Assembly (NCBI RefSeq): GCF_030269445.1
Contig: NZ_BSTJ01000010.1
Location: forward strand, 310,001 to 374,000
Source: Actinoallomurus iriomotensis
GTDB taxonomy: Bacteria > Actinomycetota > Actinomycetes > Streptosporangiales > Streptosporangiaceae
Length of the DNA: 64,000 nt
Direction: 5' to 3'
In this document: one piece after another, positions 24,795-33,675 of the stretch
Position numbering within the stretch: the first letter of the stretch is position 1
Layout: every line of letters starts with the position of its first letter
Notes under the pieces: model-generated
Told to the model about the DNA's origin: nothing
Databases searched by the model: none
Seen by the model: only the letters and a program-made list of their open reading frames with translations
Position numbers and translations under genes: made by a program

Positions 24795-25643
24795 GTGGTC
24801 GTTCGACGGGAGACGATGGTGGAACATCCCAAAACCGCGTTCGTACTGGGTGGCGGTGGTCTGCTGGGCGCCAACGAGGTGGGCATGCTGCGCGCGCTCG
24901 CCGAGGCGGAGATCCGGCCCGACCTCGTCGTCGGCACGTCGGTGGGCGCGTTCAACGGCGCGTTCGTGGCCGCCGACCCGGCGGGCGCGGCCGACCTGCT
25001 GACCACGGCGTGGCAGGGGGACGGCGCGGGCTCGGTCTTCTCCGGGTCGTTCATCAGCCGCATGTCCACGCTCATCCGGTCCGGCACTCACCTGCACTCC
25101 ACCAGCCTCCTGGCCACCGCGATCGACGCGCTCATCCCGGCCGACCGGATCGAGGACCTGGCGGTGCCGTTCCACTGCGTGGCGGCCAACATCGAGCGGG
25201 CCGAGGCCCGGTGGTTCACCCGCGGGCCGCTGATCCCGGCGGTGCTCGCGTCGTGCGCGGTGCCCGGCATCCTTCCGCCGGTACGGATCGGGGACGAGCA
25301 CTTCTACGACGGCGGGCTCGTGCACAGCATCCCGATCGGCCGCGCGCTGCGGGAGGGCGCCCGGACGATCTATGTCCTGCAGGTCGGCCGCATCGAGACC
25401 CCGCTCACCAAGCCGGCCCGTCCCTGGCAGGTGGGCCTGGTCGCCTTCGAGATCGCGCGGCGGCACCGGTTCGCCGAGGAGATGGCGGAGCTGCCCGACG
25501 ACGTGACCGTCCACGTGCTCCCCACCGGGACGACCGGGGCGGGCGGCGGCCTGTCGCAGCTGCGTTACCGCGACGCCTCGCGGGTCGAGGCGAACATCGA
25601 GCGGGCGTACCGCGCGACCAGCGCGTACCTCGCGGGCGACTGA
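24795..25643 (+). CDS. Patatin-like phospholipase
   Basis: A 282-residue serine lipid hydrolase. The oxyanion loop LGGGGLLGANEVG, nucleophile elbow GTSVGAFNG (catalytic Ser) and the DGG motif (FYDGGLVHSIPIG, catalytic Asp) are all present. It would release fatty acids from phospholipids or other lipids, probably at the inner membrane face. GTG 24795 is favoured by AAGGGGAG seven bases upstream; ATG 24816 is a possible alternative. An acyltransferase gene follows after 18 bases, suggesting a deacylation-reacylation pair. Confidence 0.92.
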   Translation: MVVRRETMVEHPKTAFVLGGGGLLGANEVGMLRALAEAEIRPDLVVGTSVGAFNGAFVAADPAGAADLLTTAWQGDGAGSVFSGSFISRMSTLIRSGTHLHSTSLLATAIDALIPADRIEDLAVPFHCVAANIERAEARWFTRGPLIPAVLASCAVPGILPPVRIGDEHFYDGGLVHSIPIGRALREGARTIYVLQVGRIETPLTKPARPWQVGLVAFEIARRHRFAEEMAELPDDVTVHVLPTGTTGAGGGLSQLRYRDASRVEANIERAYRATSAYLAGD

Positions 25644-25661
25644 GCGGCGGAGCGCGGACTC

Positions 25662-26639
25662 GTGATCCCCCCGCGGTTCGTCCGGCGAGTGGCCCTCATC
25701 CCGCTGCTGGTGGTGGTCACGGCCGTCGCCGTCGTCGTGGGGGCGCCGCTCCTCCTCCTCGGGCTGGTCGTCTCGCGCGGCCGCCGGCGCGTCGCGCGGG
25801 TGACGGTCATCGCGGTGTCGTGGCTGGCGATGGAGTGCGTCGTGCTCTGCGCCGCCCTCGCGCTGTGGCCGGCCGGCGGCGACCCGGAGACCGCGCGCGA
25901 GCGGCACTACGCGCTGTGCGGCTGGTTCCTCGGCCGGATGTACGGCGTCGCGACGCGCGCGCTGGGCCTGGTGATCGAGATCCAGGAACCGCTGAACGCC
26001 TCCTCGGACCGGCCGGTGATCGTGCTGAGCCGGCACGCCGGGCCGGGCGACTCCTTCCTGATCGTGCACTTCCTCCTCAACGTGTACGGGCGCCGGCCAC
26101 GGATCGTCATGAAGGCGGCCCTGCGGCTGGACCCGGCGGTCGACGTGGTGCTGGGGCGATTGCCCAACGTCTTCGTCACCGGGCGTGAGGAACCGGGCGG
26201 GCGGGTGGCGGCCGAGATCGGGCGGCAGGCCGCAGCGCTGGCGGGCCGCGACGCGTTGCTGATCTTCCCCGAGGGCGGCAACTTCACCCCACGCCGCCGC
26301 GTACGCGCGATCCGCAGCCTGCGCCGCCGGGGCCGCCGGGCCGCGGCGGAACGCGCGCGCGGCATGACGAACGTCCTGCCGCCCCGGGGGACCGGCACGC
26401 TCGCCGCGCTCGCCGCCGCGCCGCACGCCGACGTCGTCTTCGTCGCGCACACGGGCGCGGACGATCTGCTCTCCCCGCGCGACATCTGGCGGAACATCCC
26501 GATGGAGCAACCTCTGCGCGCCCGCTGGTGGAGGATTTCCCACGAGGAGATCCCGGAGGAGGATCGGGAGCGCTGGCTCTATGACTGGTGGGAGACCATC
26601 GACGCCTGGATCGCGGAGAACCGGCCAGAACAGGGGTAA
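25662..26639 (+). CDS. Membrane lysophospholipid acyltransferase (PlsC-like)
   Basis: A 325-residue protein with two N-terminal hydrophobic segments (residues 10-38 and 47-69) and a PlsC-type catalytic domain. The HX4D motif is SRHAGPGDS, and FPEGGNFTP is the glycerol-phosphate binding block. It would transfer an acyl group to a lysophospholipid or similar acceptor. GTG start at 25662 lies 18 bases after the patatin stop, so both are in one transcript and may remodel membrane lipids together. Confidence 0.87.
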   Translation: MIPPRFVRRVALIPLLVVVTAVAVVVGAPLLLLGLVVSRGRRRVARVTVIAVSWLAMECVVLCAALALWPAGGDPETARERHYALCGWFLGRMYGVATRALGLVIEIQEPLNASSDRPVIVLSRHAGPGDSFLIVHFLLNVYGRRPRIVMKAALRLDPAVDVVLGRLPNVFVTGREEPGGRVAAEIGRQAAALAGRDALLIFPEGGNFTPRRRVRAIRSLRRRGRRAAAERARGMTNVLPPRGTGTLAALAAAPHADVVFVAHTGADDLLSPRDIWRNIPMEQPLRARWWRISHEEIPEEDRERWLYDWWETIDAWIAENRPEQG

Positions 26640-26682
26640 TAGCAGTGCTATGTGGGGCTAGCGCATAGTTCTCGGTACTTCT

Positions 26683-26753
26683 ACCGGGGTAGCCCGGTAT
26701 CTAATGGTCGGATCCGACGGCAAGCTGATGCCTGGCAACCGGGGACCGTCAGC
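26683..26753. other. Structured leader candidate before the sensor kinase
   Basis: Within the 139 bases before the kinase gene are a hairpin ACCGGG-loop-CCCGGT (26683-26698), the 12-bp palindrome GTCGGATCCGAC (26707-26718), and the pair GCTGA/TCAGC (26724-26728 with 26749-26753) enclosing TGCCTGGCA. These would fold in RNA or bind a dimeric protein. No known riboswitch class was matched. Confidence 0.35.
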
Positions 26754-26778
26754 CGGCGGATTGGCAGAGGGGAGTGTC

Positions 26779-28515
26779 ATGACAGCCGCGGCTCCCTCCA
26801 CTCCGGCCGCACGGTCTCGCCCGTCGGTCCGGACGGCGGGCTCGCCGCGGTGGAGATCGGTGACGGTCCAGGCGGCGCTGGTGTCAGCCGTGCTCGTCCC
26901 CGCGGTGGCCGAGGGGGGGCTCTGGGTCCGGCACCCACTCACGACCGTGGTCAACCTGCTGGTATCCGCTGGGGCCATCGGAGCGGGGGCGCTCCTGGCA
27001 GGGGATGCGGAACAGCGGGTCACGGGGTACGTCCTGATCGCGTCGGGGGTCGCGCGACCACTGGAATGGGCGGACGAGTGGGCGTCGGGCCCGGGCCCGT
27101 TGTACGCGCAGGTCTTCGAGTACCTGCCGATCACCCTCACCGCGTGGGCCCTGCTGCGCTATCCGTCGGCGTCACTGGGACGGCACCGGCGCGGCTTCAT
27201 GGTGATCATGGCCGTATGGGTGATCGGGCTCCCGGCGATCGAGGCCTGTGTCGCGCGGCCGGCGTGGGTCGGCATCCCCAATGCCACGCCCGCGACCTGG
27301 TGGCCGAACCTGTGGGCGGACCGGCGGCTCTACGACACTCTCGAGTACACGCTGATGGCCGGCTGCGCGCTACTCGCCCTCGGTTTCCTGGTGTTCATGC
27401 TGCGGGGGCTGCGCGTCGGCGGCCGGCGTCACCGCGCCGAACGCCTGCCGGTGGCCGCCGCGGGCATCCTCGCGGCGATGGCCTCCGGCCCGGTGGTCGT
27501 CATCACCGCGCTCGCCGGCCCGCACGAAGAGGTGTTCGCCATCGAGGGCATGGCCCAGCTGGGCGTGCCCATCGCGTTCCTGGTGTCGCTCGCGCAGCGG
27601 CGGCTGACCCGGCTGTCGTCTCTGATGGCCGTCTTCGACACCACGTACCCGACCACACATCTGCTGCGGGAGCTGCTGCGGCACAATCTGCGCGATCCCG
27701 GCCTTGACCTGCTCATCTGGTCCGAGGCCGACCGCGGCTACCTGACGGTGGACGGCGAACCGGCCGACGTCGCGACCTCCTCGCGCGACCGCCGCACCAT
27801 CCCGGTCCACGGCCGCGGGGACCGGCGGCTGGCCTTACTGGTCGTCGACGCCGCCATGGCCGGCGACGGCGAACTGGCCGGTGCCGCGGTGGCCATCAGC
27901 AAGCTGGCGATGGAGAACCTCATGCTGTCGCGGCGGCTGCTGACCGCCGACTACGACGCGCGCCAGCTCATCGTGGCCGACCTGCACGACGGGGCGCAAA
28001 AGGACCTGTGCGCGCTGCGCGTGGCACTGTCCAAGATCGAGCACGCCGAGCCCGAGCGGGTGCCGGCGCTCGTGGAGACCGCCGACCGGCTCGTGGCGAA
28101 CGCCCTGCGGGAGCTGCGCGACCTGGCCCACGGCGTCTACCCGCACACGCTGACGCACGCGGGCCTGGCGGCGGCGATCGAGGAGACCGCCGACGGCCTC
28201 GGCCTGATCGTGCACCTCACCGCGCCGGAGCACCGCCTGCCGGCGACCGTGGAGAAGACCGTCTACTTCTTCGTCAGCGAGGCGCTGACGAACGCGCACA
28301 AGTACGCCGGCACCGTCCATCTCCAGGTGGACGTCCGGCAGTCCGGGGGCGTCATCATCGCCGAGGTCAGGGATGACGGTGTCGGCGGGGCCGACACCGA
28401 GGGGCCCGGGCTGGCACGGCTGCGCGACCGCATCGAGGCGTACGGCGGCCGCCTGCACGTCCGCAGCCCGCACGGCGAGGGCACTCACGTGGTCGCGAGG
28501 ATCCCATGCGTGTGA
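26779..28515 (+). CDS. NarL-type sensor histidine kinase with 7-8 membrane helices
   Basis: A 578-residue membrane sensor. Several hydrophobic helices fill the first 260 residues (AALVSAVLVPAVAEGG to VPIAFLVSLAQRR) with no recognised ligand domain. A GAF-like stretch follows. The HisKA_3 dimerisation helix is IVADLHDGAQKDLCALRVAL, with the phospho-acceptor at His403. The ATPase domain has EALTNAHKYAG and GVGGADTEGPGLARLRDRI. ATG 26779 follows AGAGGGGAG. The response regulator starts ten bases before its stop, so the pair is tightly coupled. Signal unknown. Confidence 0.92.
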   Translation: MTAAAPSTPAARSRPSVRTAGSPRWRSVTVQAALVSAVLVPAVAEGGLWVRHPLTTVVNLLVSAGAIGAGALLAGDAEQRVTGYVLIASGVARPLEWADEWASGPGPLYAQVFEYLPITLTAWALLRYPSASLGRHRRGFMVIMAVWVIGLPAIEACVARPAWVGIPNATPATWWPNLWADRRLYDTLEYTLMAGCALLALGFLVFMLRGLRVGGRRHRAERLPVAAAGILAAMASGPVVVITALAGPHEEVFAIEGMAQLGVPIAFLVSLAQRRLTRLSSLMAVFDTTYPTTHLLRELLRHNLRDPGLDLLIWSEADRGYLTVDGEPADVATSSRDRRTIPVHGRGDRRLALLVVDAAMAGDGELAGAAVAISKLAMENLMLSRRLLTADYDARQLIVADLHDGAQKDLCALRVALSKIEHAEPERVPALVETADRLVANALRELRDLAHGVYPHTLTHAGLAAAIEETADGLGLIVHLTAPEHRLPATVEKTVYFFVSEALTNAHKYAGTVHLQVDVRQSGGVIIAEVRDDGVGGADTEGPGLARLRDRIEAYGGRLHVRSPHGEGTHVVARIPCV

Positions 28516-29213
28516 TCGTCGCGGACGACGTCCCGATGCTCCGCGACCTGTACCGGCAGAGCATCCAGGCCCTCGGCGTCGACGTGGTGGCCGAGGCCGC
28601 CACGACCGCCGAGCTGCTGGTCCACGTCCGCGGCCACCGGCCCGACGCGGTGCTGGTGGACATCAACTTCGGCGGCCACCTCGGCCGGCCGCAGGACGAC
28701 GACGGCCTGCGCGCCGCCGAACGGCTGCGCGCGGACCATCCGCGGCTCGGCATCGTGATGTTCTCGGTGCACATGACGCCCGCGTACCTGCGGCGCATCA
28801 CCGCCATCGGCGACGGCACCCACATCGGCTACCTCGGCAAGGAACGCATCAAGGACGCGCGGACGATCGTCGACGCGCTCGCACGCGTCACCGCGGGGGA
28901 GACGGTCATCGACGGCGCGCTGGCCGAGCAGATGCTGCGGACCCGCCGCGTCCAGGACCCGATCGCCCTGCTCACGGCGCGGCAGCGGGAGGCGCTGGAA
29001 CTCCTCGCCCAGGGCCGTACGAACAAGGCGATCGCCGAGCGGATGAAGGTGGCCGTCCCGACCGTCGAGGCGTACCTCAGCGAGGTGTTCAAGACCCTCG
29101 ACATCCCGGCGTCGCCCGACGACCACAAGCGCGTCCTGGCCGTACTGGCCTGGCTGCGCAGCGCGGGCCCGAGGCCGTCCGGCGTCCGTACGGCCCAGGG
29201 CGTGGAGGAGTGA
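28506..29213 (+). CDS. LuxR/NarL family response regulator
   Basis: A 235-residue two-domain regulator. The receiver starts MRVIVADD with phospho-acceptor Asp52 in VLVDINFGG. The output domain has the LuxR helix-turn-helix LTARQREALELLAQGRTNKA and PTVEAYLSEVFKTLDI. It overlaps the kinase gene by ten bases and its stop overlaps the next start (TGATG), so kinase, regulator and the Hsp70-like gene form one operon. The receiver loop after Asp52 (GHLGRPQDDDGL) is longer than usual. Confidence 0.93.
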   Translation: MRVIVADDVPMLRDLYRQSIQALGVDVVAEAATTAELLVHVRGHRPDAVLVDINFGGHLGRPQDDDGLRAAERLRADHPRLGIVMFSVHMTPAYLRRITAIGDGTHIGYLGKERIKDARTIVDALARVTAGETVIDGALAEQMLRTRRVQDPIALLTARQREALELLAQGRTNKAIAERMKVAVPTVEAYLSEVFKTLDIPASPDDHKRVLAVLAWLRSAGPRPSGVRTAQGVEE

Positions 29214-30295
29214 TGGCACCGGCGATCGGCATCGACCTGGGGACCACGTACTCCGCCGTGGCGGCGGCCCGGCCGGGCCGCCGGCCGGAGGTGCTGTGGA
29301 ACCACGACGGCGACCTGCTCACCCCCTCCGTCGTCCTCCTGTCCGGCGCGGGCGAGGCGCTGATCGGCAAGACCGCCAAGCACGCGACGAAGAACGTCCC
29401 CGGCGACTGCGTCGAACTCGCCAAACGACGAGAGGGCGCCGCGGGCTGGACGTTCACCGACTCCCAGGGCGGCGTACGCGGCGCCGAGGAGATCCAGGGT
29501 CTGATCCTGCGGCGGCTCGCCGAGGACGCCGCGGCGGCGCTCGGCGAGCCGATCGGCGAGGTGGTGCTCACGGCGCCCGCCCGCGCCGGAGCGGCCGCGC
29601 GGCGGGCGTTGAGGAGCGCGGCGGAGGCGGCCGGCCTCACCGTTGCCGGGCTGGTCGACGAGCCCGTCGCGGCCGGCCTGGCCTTCGGGGTCACCCAGGG
29701 GACCGTGCTGGTGTACGACCTCGGCGGCGGGACGCTGGAGGTGACCGTGATGACGGTCGACGACGACGGATCCCATGTCCTCGCCACCGACGGCGACCGC
29801 CGGCTGGGCGGCTTCGACTTCGACGACCGGCTCATGGCGTACGTGGCCTCGGAGGTGCGGAAACTGGCCGGCCCGGACCTGCTCGACGGCGGCCGCCGCC
29901 AGGCGGAACTGCGGGAACGGTGCGAACAGGCCAAGCACGCGCTCAGCCGCGCGTTCCAGACGCGGCTGTTCATCGCCGGCGCCGACCGGAGCTACACGGT
30001 GGAGGTCAGCCGCGAACGGTTCGAACGGATGACCCGGGACCTCCTGCAGCGGGCCGCGGCCGTCGCCGACGCGGCCCTCGGCCGCGCCGGCGTGAGCTGG
30101 GCCCGGATCGACCGCATCCTGCTCGTCGGCGGCTCGACACGGATGCCGATGGTCCGCCGGATGATCGAACGACGACTCGGCGGCGTGGCGGACACGACCA
30201 TCGACCCGGACCAGGCGGTCGCCCTGGGCGCCGCCATCGCGGCCCGCGACGGCCGGACGGGTGCGCTCCGGCTCCATGACGGGGAGCTTCTCTGA
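29213..30295 (+). CDS. Hsp70-family protein consisting of the ATPase domain only
   Basis: A 360-residue actin/Hsp70-fold protein. Family motifs are GIDLGTTYSAVAA at the N-terminus, DEPVAAGLAFG, DLGGGTLEVTV, and VGGSTRMPMVRR. It ends shortly after DQAVALGAAIAAR, so it has the nucleotide-binding domain and lacks the substrate-binding and lid domains of DnaK (about 630 residues). It cannot be a normal chaperone; a nucleotide-driven scaffold or regulator is more likely. Start ATG 29213 shares a base with the response-regulator stop, which implies a role in that two-component pathway. Confidence 0.9.
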   Translation: MAPAIGIDLGTTYSAVAAARPGRRPEVLWNHDGDLLTPSVVLLSGAGEALIGKTAKHATKNVPGDCVELAKRREGAAGWTFTDSQGGVRGAEEIQGLILRRLAEDAAAALGEPIGEVVLTAPARAGAAARRALRSAAEAAGLTVAGLVDEPVAAGLAFGVTQGTVLVYDLGGGTLEVTVMTVDDDGSHVLATDGDRRLGGFDFDDRLMAYVASEVRKLAGPDLLDGGRRQAELRERCEQAKHALSRAFQTRLFIAGADRSYTVEVSRERFERMTRDLLQRAAAVADAALGRAGVSWARIDRILLVGGSTRMPMVRRMIERRLGGVADTTIDPDQAVALGAAIAARDGRTGALRLHDGELL

Positions 30296-30327
30296 GCGAT
30301 GGCGAGCCGTCCGCCGTCGTCCGGATA

Positions 30328-30978
30328 ATGGCGCCCGTGAACCGTGCGACGACGTGGTGGGCCGCTCTCTCCCTCGCGATGAAGGCGGCCCTGGCGGGGC
30401 TGCTGCTGTTCGCGCTGGCCCACCCACACTGGGACCGCTTCGCGGCCAAGGCCATGGGCATCCGTGCGATGACCTATCCCCTCGCGGCGGTGCTCGTCCC
30501 CGTCATCTGGCTGATCGTCCGCCGCCTGCGCGGCTCGGCCCGGTACCCGTGGGACGTGGACGCGCTGGTCGTCGCCCCGTTCGTCATCGACGTCGCGGGC
30601 AACGCCGCGAACCTCTACGACACCCTCACCTGGTTCGACGACTTCTGCCACTTCGCCAACTGGGCCCTGGTGAGCGCCGCGTTCGGCACCGCGCTGCGGC
30701 GGGGGCCGGTGCTGCCACGGTGGATGGCGGCGTTCGCCTGCGCCGGCTTCGGCGCGATCGCGGCGATCCTGTGGGAACTCGCCGAGTACGCGACGTTCAT
30801 CATGAACACCAACGAGGTGATCGGCATCTACCGCGACACCATCGGCGACGAGGTGCTGGGCCTGTCCGGCGCGACGTTCGCCGGAGTGCTCGTCGCCGCG
30901 CTCCGCCCGGCGCAGTCCTCCCCGGAGCCCGACGCCGCCGACGGGGGCCAGGCCCTGGGCTCGAACTCTCAGAAGTAG
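30328..30978 (+). CDS. Membrane protein, DUF2238-like
   Basis: A 216-residue integral membrane protein with about five helices: MKAALAGLLLFALAH, YPLAAVLVPVIWLIV, a central pair, and GATFAGVLVAAL. Conserved polar positions TWFDDFCHFANW, ILWELAEY and YRDTIGDEVLGL resemble the DUF2238/YjdF pattern of acidic and histidine residues inside the membrane. Function unknown. It starts 32 bases after the Hsp70-like gene and could belong to the same transcript. Its end overlaps the converging acetyltransferase gene by ten bases. Confidence 0.68.
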   Translation: MAPVNRATTWWAALSLAMKAALAGLLLFALAHPHWDRFAAKAMGIRAMTYPLAAVLVPVIWLIVRRLRGSARYPWDVDALVVAPFVIDVAGNAANLYDTLTWFDDFCHFANWALVSAAFGTALRRGPVLPRWMAAFACAGFGAIAAILWELAEYATFIMNTNEVIGIYRDTIGDEVLGLSGATFAGVLVAALRPAQSSPEPDAADGGQALGSNSQK

Positions 30979-31871
30979 TCGGCCGGCCAGTGGACGGCGG
31001 TCGGCGCGCGGACGGTCTCGGTGGGGTCGGTGGTGATCGGGCGGATCATGCCGGTGGTGTCCGCGGTGTAGCGCACGTCGCTGAACAGGTGCGGCAGGGC
31101 GGTGAGTGTCGCCTCGTCGGCCGGCAGGCGTGCCCGGCCGTGGCTGACGCCGCGGCGGGCGGCTCGCGCCGTGACCTCCTCGAACACCGCCACCTGGTCC
31201 CCGGCGACCTCCAGGAGTTCGACCGCGTCGGCGTGCCAGCGCGCGGCCAGGTACCCGATCGGCCTGCCGGCGCGTTCGGTGACCGTCAACTCCACCGGAG
31301 GGCCGTACCAGACGGGGACCCGCAGCCGCCAGTCCTCGGACCCGCGCACGGTGGTCAGGGGGCGCCGGGCGTTGTGCCGCTCGTACAGCGGCGCGAGGGC
31401 CGGCCACGCGTCCGGGCCGACCCGCCTGGTCGTCGTCCGGGTGCCGGGCGCCGCGGCCCCGGCCAAGGTGCCGGACGGGTGGCGCAGTTCAAAGGTCGAC
31501 CAGCCGGCGTTCGCGTAGACGCCGGGGGTGCCGGTGAACAGCAGGGACCAGGCGCACCCCTCCGAGGCCATGGCGTTGAGGGCCATGGAGAGGAGCCGCT
31601 TGATGTGGCCTCTCCCGCGGGCGTCCGGCCGCGTCGCCACGTTGGCGACTCCACCGACGAGGTCCACGCCGCCGGTGGCGTTGCGGATCCGGCGCGGCAC
31701 GTAGTAGACGACGGCGTGGACGCCGTCGTCGCCGGCCGCGACGAAGGTCCGGTCGTACCGGCCGGGTTCGCTCTCGTACAACGGCACGATGTGCGGCGCG
31801 TCGAAACAGGCCGCCCAGACGCGGTAGAGGGAGTCGCGGTCCTCCGGAAGCGCCGTCCGGAACTCGATCAC
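30969..31871 (-). CDS. GNAT family N-acetyltransferase (Eis-like length)
   Basis: A 300-residue acetyltransferase. The first half has the GNAT core with GGVANVATRPDARGRGHIKR for acetyl-CoA binding. The second half looks like a second degenerate GNAT domain, as in Eis-type proteins. GTG 31871 overlaps the stop of the upstream hydrolase gene as GTGA, so it is the last gene of the minus-strand sugar operon. Its role there may be acetylation of an amino intermediate; this is inference. Confidence 0.82.
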   Translation of the reverse strand: MIEFRTALPEDRDSLYRVWAACFDAPHIVPLYESEPGRYDRTFVAAGDDGVHAVVYYVPRRIRNATGGVDLVGGVANVATRPDARGRGHIKRLLSMALNAMASEGCAWSLLFTGTPGVYANAGWSTFELRHPSGTLAGAAAPGTRTTTRRVGPDAWPALAPLYERHNARRPLTTVRGSEDWRLRVPVWYGPPVELTVTERAGRPIGYLAARWHADAVELLEVAGDQVAVFEEVTARAARRGVSHGRARLPADEATLTALPHLFSDVRYTADTTGMIRPITTDPTETVRAPTAVHWPADYF

Positions 31872-32692
31872 AGCACCGCGTTCCGCTGCCGGCCGAGCCC
31901 GTCGATCTCGAGTTCCATCACATCGCCGGAGGCCAGATAGGGGAACCTGCCCGACAGGGCGACTCCCTGCGGCGTGCCCGTGTTGAGCACATCGCCCGGG
32001 TCGAGGACGGTGTACTGGGACAGGTGCCAGATCAGGTACGCCACGCTGAAGATCATGTCGGCGGTGGTGGAGTCCTGGCGGGGTTCGCCGTTCACCCACG
32101 AGCGCAGGCCGAGGCTCTGCGGGTGTCCCGCCTCGTCGGGGGTGACCAGCCACGGCCCCAGGGGGTTGAACGTCTCACAGCTCTTGCCCTTCGACCACTG
32201 GCCGCCGGACTCGGTGAGCTGGAAGTGCCGCTCGGAGACGTCGTTGGCGATCGCGTATCCGGCGACATGGTCGAGGGCCTGGTCCGGCGAGTCGAGGTAG
32301 CGGGCCCGCCGGCCGATCACCACGGCGAGTTCGACCTCCCAGTCGGTCATGGTGGAGCCGCGCGGAATGAGGACGTCGTCGTACGGCCCGACCACCGTGT
32401 TCGGGGCCTTGTAGAAGACGATCGGGCTCGACGGCGCCTCGGCGCCCGACTCCGCGGCGTGAGCGGCGTAGTTCTGCCCCACGCACAGCACCACGCCCGG
32501 CCGCGCGACCGGCGGGCCGACGCGCAGGCCGGTGACGTCGATCTCCGGCAGGCCCGCGAGGTCCCGAACCCCGCCCCGGGCGAGGAAGGCGCCGTCGATG
32601 TCGGCGGTGACGCCCGACAGGTCGGCGTACCGCTCGCCGTCGAAGGCGACCGGTCGTTCCCGTCCCGGCTCGCCGACGCGTAGATAACGCAA
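31868..32692 (-). CDS. Fumarylacetoacetate hydrolase family protein
   Basis: A 274-residue FAH-fold enzyme. VGQNYAAHAAESG, FYKAPNTVVGP, DWEVELAVVIG (metal-binding acidic residues), NDVSERHFQ and SCETFNPLGPW match the subgroup that includes 2,4-diketo-3-deoxy-L-fuconate/rhamnonate hydrolases and ureidoglycolate-lyase-like proteins. It would cleave a 2,4-diketo acid to pyruvate plus a short acid. TTG start at 32692 is chosen because AAAGGAG sits six bases upstream and homology begins there. In context it could be the last step of a non-phosphorylative deoxy-sugar pathway. Confidence 0.88.
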   Translation of the reverse strand: MRYLRVGEPGRERPVAFDGERYADLSGVTADIDGAFLARGGVRDLAGLPEIDVTGLRVGPPVARPGVVLCVGQNYAAHAAESGAEAPSSPIVFYKAPNTVVGPYDDVLIPRGSTMTDWEVELAVVIGRRARYLDSPDQALDHVAGYAIANDVSERHFQLTESGGQWSKGKSCETFNPLGPWLVTPDEAGHPQSLGLRSWVNGEPRQDSTTADMIFSVAYLIWHLSQYTVLDPGDVLNTGTPQGVALSGRFPYLASGDVMELEIDGLGRQRNAVL

Positions 32693-32703
32693 TGATTTCT
32701 CCT

Positions 32704-33675
32704 TTATCCGATGTGGTGCAGCATCGCGGCGGTCACCGCGTGCTCCAGCGGCAGTCCCGCCGCCAGCCGCTCGATCTCGGCGATCACGATGTCGCCCTGC
32801 CTTCTCCGGCACTCCGCCGTCCCGGCCGCCTGGTGGGGCGTGAGCAGGACGTTCGGCAGGGTCCGGAACGGATGGTCGTCGGGCAGCGGCTCCTCGTCGA
32901 AGACGTCGAGTGCGGCGTCCAGACGGCCGGTCCGCAGCTCGGCCAGGAGCGCGGCCTCGTCCACCAGCCAGGACCGCGCGGTGTTGACCAGGCCGGCCCC
33001 GTCCGGCATCAGCGCCAGCTCGCGCGACCCGAGCAGATGACGAGTCTCCGGAAGCGCGGGGGCGTGCACGGCGACGATCCGGCTCTTCGCGAGCAGCTCA
33101 TCGAGCCCGACGGCGTCCTCGAGGAAGGGGTCGGTGACGCGGACGTCGGCGCCGAGGGCGCGTGCCAGCTCGATGTAGGCCCGGCCGGTCCGGGACGCGC
33201 CGATCACGCCGATCGGGCAGCCGAGGATCTCGTGCCGCCGGGGCGCCCGCTCGGCCGCGGCCCAGGAGCTCCCGCCACGCAGCGCGTGGTCGAAGCGGTG
33301 CACCTGGTGCAGCAGCGCCAGCGTGAACGCCATCGCCACCTCGGCCACCGAACGCGCCATGCCCGCCCCCGCCTGCGTCACGTGAACTCCCCGCGCCCAC
33401 AGGGCGCCGGTGACGAACGGCTTGACGCTGGCACCGGTGTGCGCGACGAGCCGCAGCGTGGGCGCCGAGTCCAGCAGCCCGGCGTCCAGCGGCGGCGTGC
33501 CCCAGCCGGTCACCAGCACCTCGGTGCCCGGCAGGGCGCCGGCCAGTTCGCGATGGTCGTCGAGCAGTCTCACCTCACCCAGGGCGAGCAGGGGACCGGG
33601 ATCGGGGAAGAACTGCCGCCGCAGTTCCTCGGGGACGCACACGAGCACCCGGAGGGGTTCAGCGGAGCCAGTCAT
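32704..33675 (-). CDS. D-2-hydroxyacid dehydrogenase family protein
   Basis: A 323-residue NAD-dependent reductase of the phosphoglycerate-dehydrogenase group. The nucleotide motif is IGVIGASRTGRAYIELA. Catalytic residues are the Arg in VNTARSWLVDE, the Glu of DVFDEEPLP and the His of LTPHQAAGT. It would reduce a 2-keto acid or oxidise a hydroxy acid made by the aldolase or hydrolase next to it. ATG 33675 (or GTG 33678) overlaps the 3' end of the aldolase gene by 17 bases, indicating coupled translation. Confidence 0.9.
   Translation of the reverse strand: MTGSAEPLRVLVCVPEELRRQFFPDPGPLLALGEVRLLDDHRELAGALPGTEVLVTGWGTPPLDAGLLDSAPTLRLVAHTGASVKPFVTGALWARGVHVTQAGAGMARSVAEVAMAFTLALLHQVHRFDHALRGGSSWAAAERAPRRHEILGCPIGVIGASRTGRAYIELARALGADVRVTDPFLEDAVGLDELLAKSRIVAVHAPALPETRHLLGSRELALMPDGAGLVNTARSWLVDEAALLAELRTGRLDAALDVFDEEPLPDDHPFRTLPNVLLTPHQAAGTAECRRRQGDIVIAEIERLAAGLPLEHAVTAAMLHHIG

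Noticed and set aside
26719-26745. SAM-riboswitch-like string TGCCTGGCAACC before the kinase
   Set aside because: Only the short GGCAACC core matches; the remaining conserved parts and the pseudoknot partner are absent, and a sensor kinase is not a methionine gene.
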